Below, piece after piece: positions 34,008-41,782 of a DNA stretch of 41,782 bases. Both the position numbers and the translations under genes were made by a program. Each line of letters opens with the position of its first letter. Within the stretch, counting starts at the first letter, position 1. Under the pieces are notes generated by a model that ran no database searches, was not told the origin of the DNA, and saw only the letters and a list, made by a program, of their open reading frames with translations. The stretch is from Blautia sp. (GTDB taxonomy: Bacteria > Bacillota > Clostridia > Lachnospirales > Lachnospiraceae), in contig JABUSW010000190.1 of the NCBI GenBank assembly GCA_021443885.1, forward strand, positions 1 through 41,782. Direction: 5' to 3'.

Positions 34008-34016
34008 CTCTCTCTC
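33989..34016 (-). terminator. Intrinsic terminator after the FAD-dependent oxidoreductase
   Basis: On the minus strand GAGAGAGA (34009-34016) pairs with TCTCTCTC (33994-34001), followed by TTTTT (33989-33993). The stem overlaps the stop codon at 34015-34017. It separates the mutSL-miaA run from the radC-mre operon. Confidence 0.8.
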
Positions 34017-35601
34017 AGAAATTTCTGTATTTTTTCACGATTGCTTCTGCCACGCGGATACCATCCATAGCGGCACTTGTAATACCTCCTGCGTATCCGG
34101 CCCCCTCCCCGCAAGGGTATATTCCACGGATAGAGGACTCCAGGGAAACGGTATCCCGCAGGATACGGACCGGAGAAGAGGTTCTTGTTTCCACGCCGGA
34201 GAAGACGCAATCCGGCCGGTCGAAGCCCGGGATCTTCTTCCCGAAAGCCTGCATTCCCTCCTCAATGGAATCCCCTGCTTCTTTCGGAAGAATCTCCCTC
34301 AGATTTCCAAATGCGTAATCACCTTTGATGCAAGGTTTTACTTCCCCGAAATGGTCTGATACCTTATGTCTGCAGAAATCTTCAAAAAGCTGTACCGGAA
34401 TTTTCCCTTTATTAAGGCGATAAGCAGCTTTCTCAAGCTCTCTTTGAAAAGCGACACCCCCCAGCACATGCGCTTCCGGAAAATCTTCCGGCGTCACGGT
34501 AACGATCACGGCACTGTTGGCATTGGCGCTGTCTCTCCTTTGATAGCTCATACCATTTACCGCCAATGCTTCCATTTCGGATGATGCGTTGACTACATAT
34601 CCTCCAGGACACATACAAAACGTGTATACGCCTCTGCCATTTTTACAGGTGTGTGTGAGTTTATAGCTGGCAGGTCCCAATACCGGGTCTTCTTCCCCAT
34701 AGAGCGCTTCATTGATCATGCTCTGCGGATGTTCTACCCGCAATCCCACGGCAAATGCTTTCTTTTCCATAGGAATATTATGACGATAAAGCATCTCAAA
34801 AGTATCCCTGGCACTATGACCGACAGCAAGTACACATATTTCCACCGGAATGTGCTCTGCATGATCGGTCTTGACCCCGATGATCCTGTTGTTTTGTATT
34901 ACAATGTCCGTAAGCCGGGTATCAAAGCAGAATGTCCCGCCCATGGTCTGTATCTGCTGCCGAAGATTCTTTACAATATGAACCAAAGCATCGGTTCCAA
35001 GATGCGGTTTCTGTTGGTAAAGTATCTCTTCCGGTGCTCCGGCCATGATAAAGCGTTTCAGCACTTCCCGGTTTCTTCCGGAAACATCTTTGACAAGTGT
35101 ATTCAGCTTTCCATCGGAAAAAGTCCCTGCTCCGCCTTCTCCAAACTGAACATTGGAATTCTCTTTCAATTCACCCGTTTCCCAGAAACGCTGCACCGTA
35201 TCCAGGCGGTTATCCACGGACTCCCCCCGTTCCAGAATCAAAGGATGATACCCTTCTCTTGCCAGATACCAGGCACAGAATAATCCCGCAGGACCACTTC
35301 CTACAATAACCGGCTGTGATGGCAATGGATCGCTGCCATGTTCCGGAAAGGAATAATCCTGCCGGTCGATCAGCATAACGTTTTTATCGTGGATCTGTTT
35401 CATTCTTTTTGTTTCTTCCGGAATGCTTACGTCGATCGTATACACAAAGTATTTTTCATTTTTTCGGCGTGCATCCAGAGACTGCCGCAGGATCTCATAA
35501 GTAAAAGGAATCTGATTGCTATGTAATACTTTTCTGATTTTTTTCTCCAGATCCTTCTGATCGTGGTCCACCGGAAGCTTTAACTGCGATATACGAATCA
35601 T
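34015..35601 (-). CDS. FAD-dependent oxidoreductase of the COG2509 type
   Basis: A 528-residue flavoprotein. An N-terminal segment of about 90 residues (MIRISQLKLPVDHDQKDLEKKIRKVL) precedes the FAD-binding Rossmann motif VIVGSGPAGLFCAWYLAREGYHPLILERG. NVQFGEGGAGTFSDGKLNTLVKD and YPCGEGAGYAGGITSAAMDGIRVAEAI are typical of this uncharacterised dehydrogenase family. ATG 35601 was chosen for the GGAG about 7 bases upstream; a longer frame to 35622 overlaps the previous gene and has none. Substrate unknown. It lies 1 base after the stop of the BaiN-like gene. Confidence 0.9.
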   Translation of the reverse strand: MIRISQLKLPVDHDQKDLEKKIRKVLHSNQIPFTYEILRQSLDARRKNEKYFVYTIDVSIPEETKRMKQIHDKNVMLIDRQDYSFPEHGSDPLPSQPVIVGSGPAGLFCAWYLAREGYHPLILERGESVDNRLDTVQRFWETGELKENSNVQFGEGGAGTFSDGKLNTLVKDVSGRNREVLKRFIMAGAPEEILYQQKPHLGTDALVHIVKNLRQQIQTMGGTFCFDTRLTDIVIQNNRIIGVKTDHAEHIPVEICVLAVGHSARDTFEMLYRHNIPMEKKAFAVGLRVEHPQSMINEALYGEEDPVLGPASYKLTHTCKNGRGVYTFCMCPGGYVVNASSEMEALAVNGMSYQRRDSANANSAVIVTVTPEDFPEAHVLGGVAFQRELEKAAYRLNKGKIPVQLFEDFCRHKVSDHFGEVKPCIKGDYAFGNLREILPKEAGDSIEEGMQAFGKKIPGFDRPDCVFSGVETRTSSPVRILRDTVSLESSIRGIYPCGEGAGYAGGITSAAMDGIRVAEAIVKKYRNF

Positions 35602-35602
35602 T

Positions 35603-36799
35603 CTAATATCTCCTTTTATCAATCAAGGAAGCGCTTCTTCCCGCCACTGCTCCGCTTGACCAGGCCCATTGCAGGTTGTATCCCCCGCATTTCCCATCAA
35701 CATCCAGAATCTCTCCGCAGAAATAGAGTCCCGGACACCGGATCGATTCCAAGGTAAGAGGATCCACTTCCGCAAAAGGGATTCCGCCGGTGCATATCTG
35801 CGCCTGCCCCATGTCTCCGGTTTTATCAATCGGGATAATGAATTCCTTCGCCGCTTTCACCGGGTCCTTCTGCGCAAAAAGGACCTTCAGAAGCCGGTCA
35901 GGAAAAATCCCCTGCAGCAGCTGTTCTTTTGATAAGGAAAAAACACCGTTTCGGTGTTCATCCAGATATTCCATCCATTGCTGTTCTGTCATTTCCGGAA
36001 TGAAATCGACCTTCACAACAACCTCTTTCTGTTCCGAAAGTGCTCTGGAAGCGTATCGGCTGATCTGGAAAACCGGAATACCGGAGATACCGTTTTCCGT
36101 GAGCTGGATTTCCCCCTGCTCTTCCAGAATTTTCCGGTTGTCCACATACAAAGCCACTTTTCCCCGGGTTCTGGTTCCTGCCCAGCCAAAACTCTGGTTT
36201 CCTTTCGCTTTTAAGGGGACAAGTGCAGGCAGCACCTTTGTAACTCTTATCCCCAGATCCTTCACAATTTCATACCCGCTTCCGTCTGCCCCGGCAATAC
36301 CAGAGGCACAGGAGCCGCCGGCCCATATCACAGCATCTGCTTCATACCTCCAGCCGGTTGTGATCACCTGCCATAACAGATTCTTTCCAGGAGGAATCAT
36401 CCGGATCACCTTTTCCTTTGTTTTCAGCTTAACCTTTTGTTTCCGCAAAGCCTGTTCCAAAGCGTTAATGACGGTTTGTGCCTGACCTGTTCTGGGATAT
36501 ACGTATCCCTCCCGGTCCGTCAGTCTTACTCCTATGGATTCGAAAAATTCCATGGTATCCTTTTGTGAAAATTTCTCCAGAATACCGGATACGACCTCCG
36601 GCGTATCGGTGCAAAACTGCAGGATTCCCATATTCCTGTTGGTAAGATTACACCTGCCATTCCCGGTGGCAGCCAGTTTTTTTCCGACCTTATCATTTTG
36701 TTCCAGAATTGTGACAGATGCACCTGCACAAGCGGCCATAATAGCAGCAAGCATACCGGAAGCGCCTGCACCGATGACTATGATATTACGATTTTTCAT
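35603..36799 (-). CDS. BaiN/HI0933-like NAD(P)/FAD-dependent oxidoreductase
   Basis: A 398-residue flavoprotein of the HI0933/YtfP/BaiN family. The FAD motif IVIGAGASGMLAAIMAACAGASVTILEQ is followed by GKKLAATGNGRCNLTN, a hallmark of the family, and the C-terminal GGIPFAEVDPLTLESIRCPGLYFCGEILDVDGKCGGYNLQWAWSSG. BaiN of Clostridium scindens has been proposed to reduce bile-acid intermediates, but the family is wide and mostly uncharacterised; no bile acid genes are here. ATG 36799 has GGAG 8 bases upstream; the longer frame to 36895 overlaps the PLP-enzyme gene. Confidence 0.92.
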   Translation of the reverse strand: MKNRNIIVIGAGASGMLAAIMAACAGASVTILEQNDKVGKKLAATGNGRCNLTNRNMGILQFCTDTPEVVSGILEKFSQKDTMEFFESIGVRLTDREGYVYPRTGQAQTVINALEQALRKQKVKLKTKEKVIRMIPPGKNLLWQVITTGWRYEADAVIWAGGSCASGIAGADGSGYEIVKDLGIRVTKVLPALVPLKAKGNQSFGWAGTRTRGKVALYVDNRKILEEQGEIQLTENGISGIPVFQISRYASRALSEQKEVVVKVDFIPEMTEQQWMEYLDEHRNGVFSLSKEQLLQGIFPDRLLKVLFAQKDPVKAAKEFIIPIDKTGDMGQAQICTGGIPFAEVDPLTLESIRCPGLYFCGEILDVDGKCGGYNLQWAWSSGAVAGRSASLIDKRRY

Positions 36800-36819
36800 T
36801 TGTTTTCTCCATGAAAGAA

Positions 36820-38097
36820 TTATGAAATCTGTATCAATCCTGCGTCCAGCAGCTTTTGAACAGACATCATGATTCCCAGTTTCGCGTGTTCCCATGTAAG
36901 TCCACCCTGGAAATAGACCGCATAGGGTTCTTTCATAGGTCCGTCTGCAGAGAGTTCTATGGAAGAACCCTGCACGAATGCGCCGGCAGCCATGATTACC
37001 TGACTGTCATAACCCGGCATATCCCATGGCTGGGGATCCACAAAACTATCCACCGGGGCAGCCGCCTGTATTCCTTTGCAAAAAGCGATCACACCTTCCG
37101 GAGAACCCAATGTTACGGCCTGGATAATATCCTGTCTCGGCTCTCTCCCATTGGGAACTACCGGAAACCCAAGCTTTTCATATACATTTGCAGCAAATAC
37201 AGCTCCCTTTAATGCACCTTTTGTTACCATTGGGGCCAAAAAGAACCCCTGATAAAAGGAACGGTTCACACCTAATGTAGCTCCTACTTCCATTCCAAGC
37301 CCCGGACATGTCATACGATAGGAAGCGTTTTCCACACATTCTTTTGTACCGGCTATATATCCTCCGATGGGCGCCAGTCCTCCTCCCGGATTTTTGATCA
37401 GAGAACCAACGGTCATGTCCGCTCCCACATCGCTGGGCTCTATCGTATCTACGAATTCGCCGTAACAGTTATCTACCATGCAGATAACCTCCGGTTTGAT
37501 TTCTTTCACAAATGCAATCAGTGCTCCGATCTCCTGAACAGAAAAGGAAGGTCTGGTCTGGTAACCTTTCGAACGCTGGATTGCCACCAGCTTTGTTTTT
37601 TCATTGATGCTCTTACGGATCGTTTCATAGTCAAAAGTTCCGTCATGCAAGAGATCAACCTGACGGTAAGTAACACCGAATTCTGCAAGAGACCCCCTGG
37701 ACGGACGTATTCCGATGACTTCTTCCAACGTATCGTATGGTTTTCCTGCCGGTGCCAGTATTTCATCTCCCGGTCTTAAATTGCCGAATAACGCAATTGC
37801 CAAAGCATGGGTTCCGCAGGCGATCTGGGGACGGACAAGACAGCTTTCTGTATGAAAGGTATCGGCATAAACTCTTTCCAGTATGTCACGCCCGTGATCA
37901 TTGTATCCATACCCGGAGCTGGCCCCGAAGCACTCTTCGCTGACGCGGTTCTTCTGCATGGCAAGAAGCACCTTCATCTGATTATACTCTGCTGTCTGAT
38001 CAAATTTCTGAAAACGTTCCGACAGACTTTCTTCTATTCTGTGACAATAATCATATACAGCCGGAGATATTCCAAGCTTCTCATATATATCTTTCAT
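36820..38097 (-). CDS. Methionine gamma-lyase family PLP protein (aluminium resistance type)
   Basis: A 425-residue PLP-dependent fold-type I protein of COG4100, long called aluminium resistance protein or YnbB. The PLP lysine is K235 in GSLIKNPGGG, and the aspartate binding the pyridine nitrogen is in ICMVDNCYGEF. Other typical parts are RPQIACGTHALAIALFGNLRPGDEIL and CPGLGMEVGATLG. True methionine gamma-lyase activity is not shown for most members. Its place next to miaA is common in Firmicutes. It starts 21 bases after miaA. Confidence 0.93.
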   Translation of the reverse strand: MKDIYEKLGISPAVYDYCHRIEESLSERFQKFDQTAEYNQMKVLLAMQKNRVSEECFGASSGYGYNDHGRDILERVYADTFHTESCLVRPQIACGTHALAIALFGNLRPGDEILAPAGKPYDTLEEVIGIRPSRGSLAEFGVTYRQVDLLHDGTFDYETIRKSINEKTKLVAIQRSKGYQTRPSFSVQEIGALIAFVKEIKPEVICMVDNCYGEFVDTIEPSDVGADMTVGSLIKNPGGGLAPIGGYIAGTKECVENASYRMTCPGLGMEVGATLGVNRSFYQGFFLAPMVTKGALKGAVFAANVYEKLGFPVVPNGREPRQDIIQAVTLGSPEGVIAFCKGIQAAAPVDSFVDPQPWDMPGYDSQVIMAAGAFVQGSSIELSADGPMKEPYAVYFQGGLTWEHAKLGIMMSVQKLLDAGLIQIS

Positions 38098-38118
38098 CTT
38101 CTACCTCTGTTTAATGCA

Positions 38119-39084
38119 TCAGATCTCGAATTTTAAAGGAAATACAATATCCTTCTCCTTCAGCTGTGCAAGCATATATTGCAGGATCTGATCGTCATCA
38201 AAAGCAAACTGTTCTTTGTTTACCCAGATGACGCCCTCTTCCCGTTTAAACCATGTGATCTGTCTCTTGGCAAAGTGTCTGGTATCCCGCTTAATAATTC
38301 GAATTGCCTCATCCAAAGAGATCTCCCCGTCAAGATAAGAAAGGATCTCCTTATAACCCAGCCCTTGCATCGATACCATATTTCGATGATATCCCATATC
38401 TTTCAGTTTTGTGACCTCCTCCAGGAGCCCGTTTTGTATCATTTCATCCACCCGCACATCGATTCTCTGATAGAGAAGCTCCCGGGGCGCATTCAGCACA
38501 AAGTATGCCAGGGCATAGGGAGAAACCCGTTGTTTTTGTTCCTGATTGTGTTCCGATATCGGATACCGGTTCTGATGATAGAATTCCAAAGCACGAATGA
38601 CTCTCTTGACATTGTTTTCATGAATCTCCTCTGCGCTGACAGGATCTGCTTCCCGCAGCATACTATGCAGGAAAGCAGGCCCTTTCTCTTTCGCCAGAGC
38701 TTCCAGTTCAATGCGATAAGCACCTTCCTGTTCTGCCTGCGTAAAATCAATATCCCGGGTGATGGCCTGAATATAAAAACCGGTTCCCCCCACCAATATC
38801 GGTATTTTTCCTTTGGCATAGATCTGTTCCATTGCCGTTTTCGCCATCTGCTGAAAACGGACAATATGAAACGCCTCATCCGGCATAAGTTCGTCAATGA
38901 GATAATGCGTGATTCCCTGCATTTCCAAAGGCATGATTTTTGCGGAACCAATATCCATATGCTTGTAAACCTGCATGGAATCTGCAGAAATGATCTCTCC
39001 ATTTATTTTCTGCGCCAGAAGAATGGAAAGCTTTGTTTTTCCCACAGCGGTTGGGCCGGTAAGAACGATCAAGGGTTTCTTCAT
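38119..39084 (-). CDS. miaA: tRNA dimethylallyltransferase
   Basis: A 321-residue MiaA that adds the dimethylallyl group to A37 of tRNAs reading UNN codons. P-loop GPTAVGKTKLS lies at residues 9-19; SADSMQVYKHMDIGSAKI and VGGTGFYIQAI are family motifs; KRDTRHFAKRQITWFK lies near the C terminus. GGAG lies upstream of ATG 39084, and the gene follows mutL by 10 bases. The mutS-mutL-miaA order is widespread. Confidence 0.97.
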   Translation of the reverse strand: MKKPLIVLTGPTAVGKTKLSILLAQKINGEIISADSMQVYKHMDIGSAKIMPLEMQGITHYLIDELMPDEAFHIVRFQQMAKTAMEQIYAKGKIPILVGGTGFYIQAITRDIDFTQAEQEGAYRIELEALAKEKGPAFLHSMLREADPVSAEEIHENNVKRVIRALEFYHQNRYPISEHNQEQKQRVSPYALAYFVLNAPRELLYQRIDVRVDEMIQNGLLEEVTKLKDMGYHRNMVSMQGLGYKEILSYLDGEISLDEAIRIIKRDTRHFAKRQITWFKREEGVIWVNKEQFAFDDDQILQYMLAQLKEKDIVFPLKFEI

Positions 39085-39094
39085 ATGTACTCTC

Positions 39095-41044
39095 CTAAAG
39101 GATACGTTTAAATTTCTTTTCTAATTCCGTCCTGGACATCGATATGATGGTTGGCCTTCCATGGGGGCAATGATACGGATTATCCAGCTTCAGCAGTTCC
39201 CCGATCAGATGGTCTGCTTCCTGATAAGACATCTTCTGATTCCCTTTGACGGCCGCTTTGCAGGCCATGGAGGCAATCCTGGATGCAAATATTTCCAACG
39301 CGTCCTTTTCGCTATGTTCCGCAAGCTGATCCAGCATTTCCAGAAACAGGCCTTCTTCTTCCAGGCCGTACAGATTCGATGGAACGGCACTGATGCAGTA
39401 TTCTTTTCCGCCAAAGGGTTCTATTTCAAAGCCCGCTTTCCGGAATAAATCCGAATTTGCTTTCAGAATTGTTTCTTCTCGAAGTGTCAGGGTTACGATC
39501 ATAGGCGGACTGATGTACTGTGATTCTATCTTCTGTTTCTGAAACCGATCCGTGAATCGCTCATAAAACACCTTTTCATGGGCTGCATGCTGGTCAATGA
39601 TATAAAGCTTGTCCTCGAATTGTACCAGCCAGTAAGTATCGAAGATCTGTCCTATGATCTGATGCCGGCTTCTGGCCTCCGGGGTCAGAAGTTTCTCTTC
39701 AAAGAAGTCTATCTGCTTAACGTCCTCAGACTTTATCTCTGTTTTCTTTGTACTTCCCGGCTCCTTTTCAACCGGTGTCAATGCAATATCGGGAAGCTTC
39801 TTTTGGTGTTCATTTCCTATCGTTTCCGGTCTGCCATAACTTGCAGCAGATTCCTTCACCTGCCCCACGGGAGCAGAAACTTTGGAAAGGGTTCCCTGAA
39901 ACAGCTTGTTTTCCCGGCTGGTCAGCACCGGTTCCTCACGATTGATCTCCTGTCTCCGTTTCACCTCAAAAGGCTCCGGAACAGATGCTCTGGTCAGCTT
40001 ATCCGTTGTTTTCGGCAATGGTTTCTCACTGGTAATGGAAACCTCCGGGATCAGTTCCCGTCTCGTTAACGCATTGCGGACCGTCTGATAAACCGCATCA
40101 TAGACTTCGGCACTTCTGGCAAATCGAACTTCCATTTTCTGTGGATGCACGTTTACATCCAGGTCATTCCCTTCCATCTGAATATGAATGGACACAAACG
40201 GAAATTTATGCTGCATCAGGAATCCCTTGTAAGCATCTTCGATGGCCTTGGTAATGATGCGGTCCTTAACATATCGACCGTTGATATAATAGTTTTCAAA
40301 GGATCGGTTCCCCCGGGAGATTTCCGGTTTCCCCACAAAGCCTTCCATTTCCATAAAATCATTTTTGAAATGAATATCCAGTAATGATTTTGTGATGTCG
40401 CGCCCATATATACTATAGATCACATCCCGTGTATTATAGTTGCCCGACGTATGCAGCTTAACCTGCTGATTCTGAATATATTTGAAAGAGATCTCCGGGT
40501 GAGACATGGCCAGCTGTTCCATCAAAGCATTGATATAATTCGCTTCTGTAGTATCTGTACGGAGGAATTTGCTTCGAGCCGGCGTGTTGAAGAACAGATT
40601 GCGAATCAGAAACGTGCTTCCCTCCGGTGCCCCCATTTCTTCCATTCTGGTCTCTTTACCGCCTTCGATCTGATAGCGCACACCGCAGATTGCATTATGC
40701 GTTTTCGTAATCAGTTCTACCTGTGCGACAGCCGCAATGCTGGATAAAGCCTCTCCACGGAAACCAAGGGAAGATATGGTTTCAAGATCTTCCAGCTTTG
40801 TGATCTTACTGGTTGCATGACGCAGGAAAGAGAGCCGAACCTGATCCGCCTCCATTCCGCTGCCGTTATCCGTGATCCGTATCAGTTTTTTTCCGCCATC
40901 CGTGATTTCAACGGTAACGGCCGTTGCGCCGGCATCGATGGCATTCTCCACCAGCTCTTTCACCACAGAGGATGGTCTTTCCACAACTTCACCGGCTGCA
41001 ATTTTATCGATCGTATTCTGATCAAGTAATGCTATCTTCTGCAT
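39095..41044 (-). CDS. mutL: DNA mismatch repair protein MutL (endonuclease type)
   Basis: A 649-residue MutL. The N-terminal GHKL ATPase domain has VVKELVENAIDAGA, ITDNGSGM and LGFRGEALSSIAAV. A variable Ser/Lys/Glu-rich linker (about 340-450) leads to the C-terminal dimerisation and nicking domain. The endonuclease metal motif DQHAAHEKVFYE (DQHAxxExxxxE), ACKAAVKGN and CPHGRP are all present, so this MutL should nick DNA itself, as expected where MutH is missing. It lies 6 bases after mutS on the minus strand. Confidence 0.97.
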   Translation of the reverse strand: MQKIALLDQNTIDKIAAGEVVERPSSVVKELVENAIDAGATAVTVEITDGGKKLIRITDNGSGMEADQVRLSFLRHATSKITKLEDLETISSLGFRGEALSSIAAVAQVELITKTHNAICGVRYQIEGGKETRMEEMGAPEGSTFLIRNLFFNTPARSKFLRTDTTEANYINALMEQLAMSHPEISFKYIQNQQVKLHTSGNYNTRDVIYSIYGRDITKSLLDIHFKNDFMEMEGFVGKPEISRGNRSFENYYINGRYVKDRIITKAIEDAYKGFLMQHKFPFVSIHIQMEGNDLDVNVHPQKMEVRFARSAEVYDAVYQTVRNALTRRELIPEVSITSEKPLPKTTDKLTRASVPEPFEVKRRQEINREEPVLTSRENKLFQGTLSKVSAPVGQVKESAASYGRPETIGNEHQKKLPDIALTPVEKEPGSTKKTEIKSEDVKQIDFFEEKLLTPEARSRHQIIGQIFDTYWLVQFEDKLYIIDQHAAHEKVFYERFTDRFQKQKIESQYISPPMIVTLTLREETILKANSDLFRKAGFEIEPFGGKEYCISAVPSNLYGLEEEGLFLEMLDQLAEHSEKDALEIFASRIASMACKAAVKGNQKMSYQEADHLIGELLKLDNPYHCPHGRPTIISMSRTELEKKFKRIL

Positions 41045-41050
41045 AATAAC

Positions 41051-41782
41051 CTACCATCTGTTTTTCAGTTTATTCTGAAGATTTGAAAGAATGTTCAAAG
41101 CTTCCAATGGAGTCAGGTTACTGATCTCCAGATTTTTAATCTCCGCAATGATATCATCATCCTGAACTGTATCAAACAATGACATCTGCGCCATATCTAC
41201 CTGATCATAATGGATCCTTGGTTTTTTCCGGATTGCAGTCAGGTCCTTGACCGCAGCCGTTATATCCGCATTGCTGAGTTCCTCCACCAGCTCTTTGGCA
41301 CGCATGATAACAGATTCCGGAACGCCGGCAAGCTTTGCTACCTGGATCCCATAGCTTTTGTCGGCTCCCCCTTTTACAATCTTTCGCAGAAAAACGATAT
41401 CGTCCCCTTTTTCTTTCACTGCAATACAATAATTGTTTACCCCGGAAATCTTGCCTTCCAGTTCCGTCAATTCATGATAATGCGTTGCGAACAGCGTCTT
41501 TGCACCACAAAGCTTTGTATTGGATATGTGCTCGATCACTGCCCACGCAATGGAAAGACCGTCGAAGGTGCTGGTTCCGCGTCCGATCTCGTCCAGGATC
41601 AAAAGACTTTTTGCCGTTGCATTTCGTAAAATGTTGGCAACCTCCGTCATTTCCACCATAAAAGTACTTTGTCCGCTGGCAAGATCGTCCGAAGCACCTA
41701 CACGGGTAAAAATACGATCAACGATTCCGATATTTGCCTTTTCCGCCGGAACGAAACAACCGATCTGCGCCATCAGCACGAT
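41051..41782 (-). CDS. mutS: DNA mismatch repair protein MutS, C-terminal part, cut by window end
   Basis: The frame is open to the right edge, so only the last 243 residues or so of an expected 870 are present. They cover the ABC-type ATPase domain after the Walker A motif: [17 protein letters not shown], Walker [25 protein letters not shown], and then the helix-turn-helix dimer contact ([18 protein letters not shown]). The apparent GTG start at 41779 is internal. It recognises mismatches and recruits MutL, encoded next. Confidence 0.96.
   Translation of the reverse strand: MVLMAQIGCFVPAEKANIGIVDRIFTRVGASDDLASGQSTFMVEMTEVANILRNATAKSLLILDEIGRGTSTFDGLSIAWAVIEHISNTKLCGAKTLFATHYHELTELEGKISGVNNYCIAVKEKGDDIVFLRKIVKGGADKSYGIQVAKLAGVPESVIMRAKELVEELSNADITAAVKDLTAIRKKPRIHYDQVDMAQMSLFDTVQDDDIIAEIKNLEISNLTPLEALNILSNLQNKLKNRW

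Noticed and set aside
33905-34210. Open frame of 101 codons on the minus strand before radC
   Set aside because: Most of it overlaps the conserved C-terminal part of the FAD-dependent oxidoreductase in another frame, and its composition (Arg/Gly-rich) is typical of a shadow frame.
35790-36485. Open frame of 231 codons on the plus strand
   Set aside because: It is antisense to the BaiN-like gene; Ser/Phe/Pro-rich composition marks it as a shadow.
38179-39111. Open frame of 310 codons on the plus strand
   Set aside because: It is antisense to miaA, which has all family motifs; the translation is rich in Cys, His and Phe, as expected from reading a coding strand backwards.
1-41782. CRISPR array, tRNA, rRNA or large direct repeats
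   Set aside because: No regularly spaced repeats and no cloverleaf- or rRNA-like sequence were seen; intergenic gaps are all short, under 200 bases.

Overview
The window looks like a chromosomal core region of a Gram-positive, low-to-middle G+C Firmicute, most likely a rod-shaped member of the Clostridia close to Lachnospiraceae. The reasons are the gene order (rng-rplU-prp-rpmA-obgE-yhbY-nadD-yqeK-rsfS; yggS-sepF-ylmH-lspA-rluD; mutS-mutL-miaA; radC-mreB-mreC-mreD-pbp2-rodA), strong AGGAGG-type ribosome binding sites, an L27 precursor with its Prp protease, and a LexA of Bacillus type. I see no prophage, insertion sequence, CRISPR array, tRNA or rRNA gene. All names rest on recognising motifs and neighbourhoods by eye, without a database search.

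Region 1 (1-7266, + strand) is a ribosome and housekeeping run. It begins with the end of a radical SAM protein and its partner, then an RNase E/G. A strong promoter and an L21-type leader come next, followed by rplU, prp and rpmA. After a hairpin terminator come obgE, yhbY, nadD, yqeK and rsfS, closed by a second terminator. Region 2 (7309-13255) has lexA on the minus strand, diverging from an operon with an HlyD-like envelope protein, yggS, sepF, ylmH, lspA and rluD, which links cell division with lipoprotein processing and RNA modification. Region 3 (13256-17126) has its own promoter and encodes a cytidylate-kinase-like protein, an AI-2E family membrane protein, D-aminoacyl-tRNA deacylase and a secreted M23 peptidase with wall-binding repeats.

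Region 4 (17222-25478) is the more accessory part. It holds a probable vitamin B6 salvage pair (kinase plus ECF substrate subunit), a DUF1294 membrane protein, a signalling protein whose receiver and GGDEF domains both look degenerate, a stand-alone XerS-like recombinase, an M18 aminopeptidase with a Gfo/Idh/MocA oxidoreductase, a 75-residue orphan behind a promoter with a perfect inverted repeat, and a small orphan P-loop protein.

Region 5 (25601-33905, minus strand) is a complete elongasome operon read radC, mreB-like, mreC, mreD, PBP2, rodA, D,D-carboxypeptidase. Its MreB homologue has lost the acidic residues expected for ATP hydrolysis, and its PBP2 carries an insertion of about 250 residues inside the transpeptidase domain. 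Region 6 (34015-41782, minus strand) is mutS (cut by the window edge), mutL, miaA, a methionine-gamma-lyase-like PLP enzyme and two unrelated FAD-dependent oxidoreductases.

I did not find a clear new multi-gene system. The best leads are single unusual proteins: the MreB with changed catalytic residues, the PBP2 insertion, the catalytically degenerate GGDEF protein that keeps an RxxD site, the orphan P-loop protein, and the B6 kinase/transporter pair.
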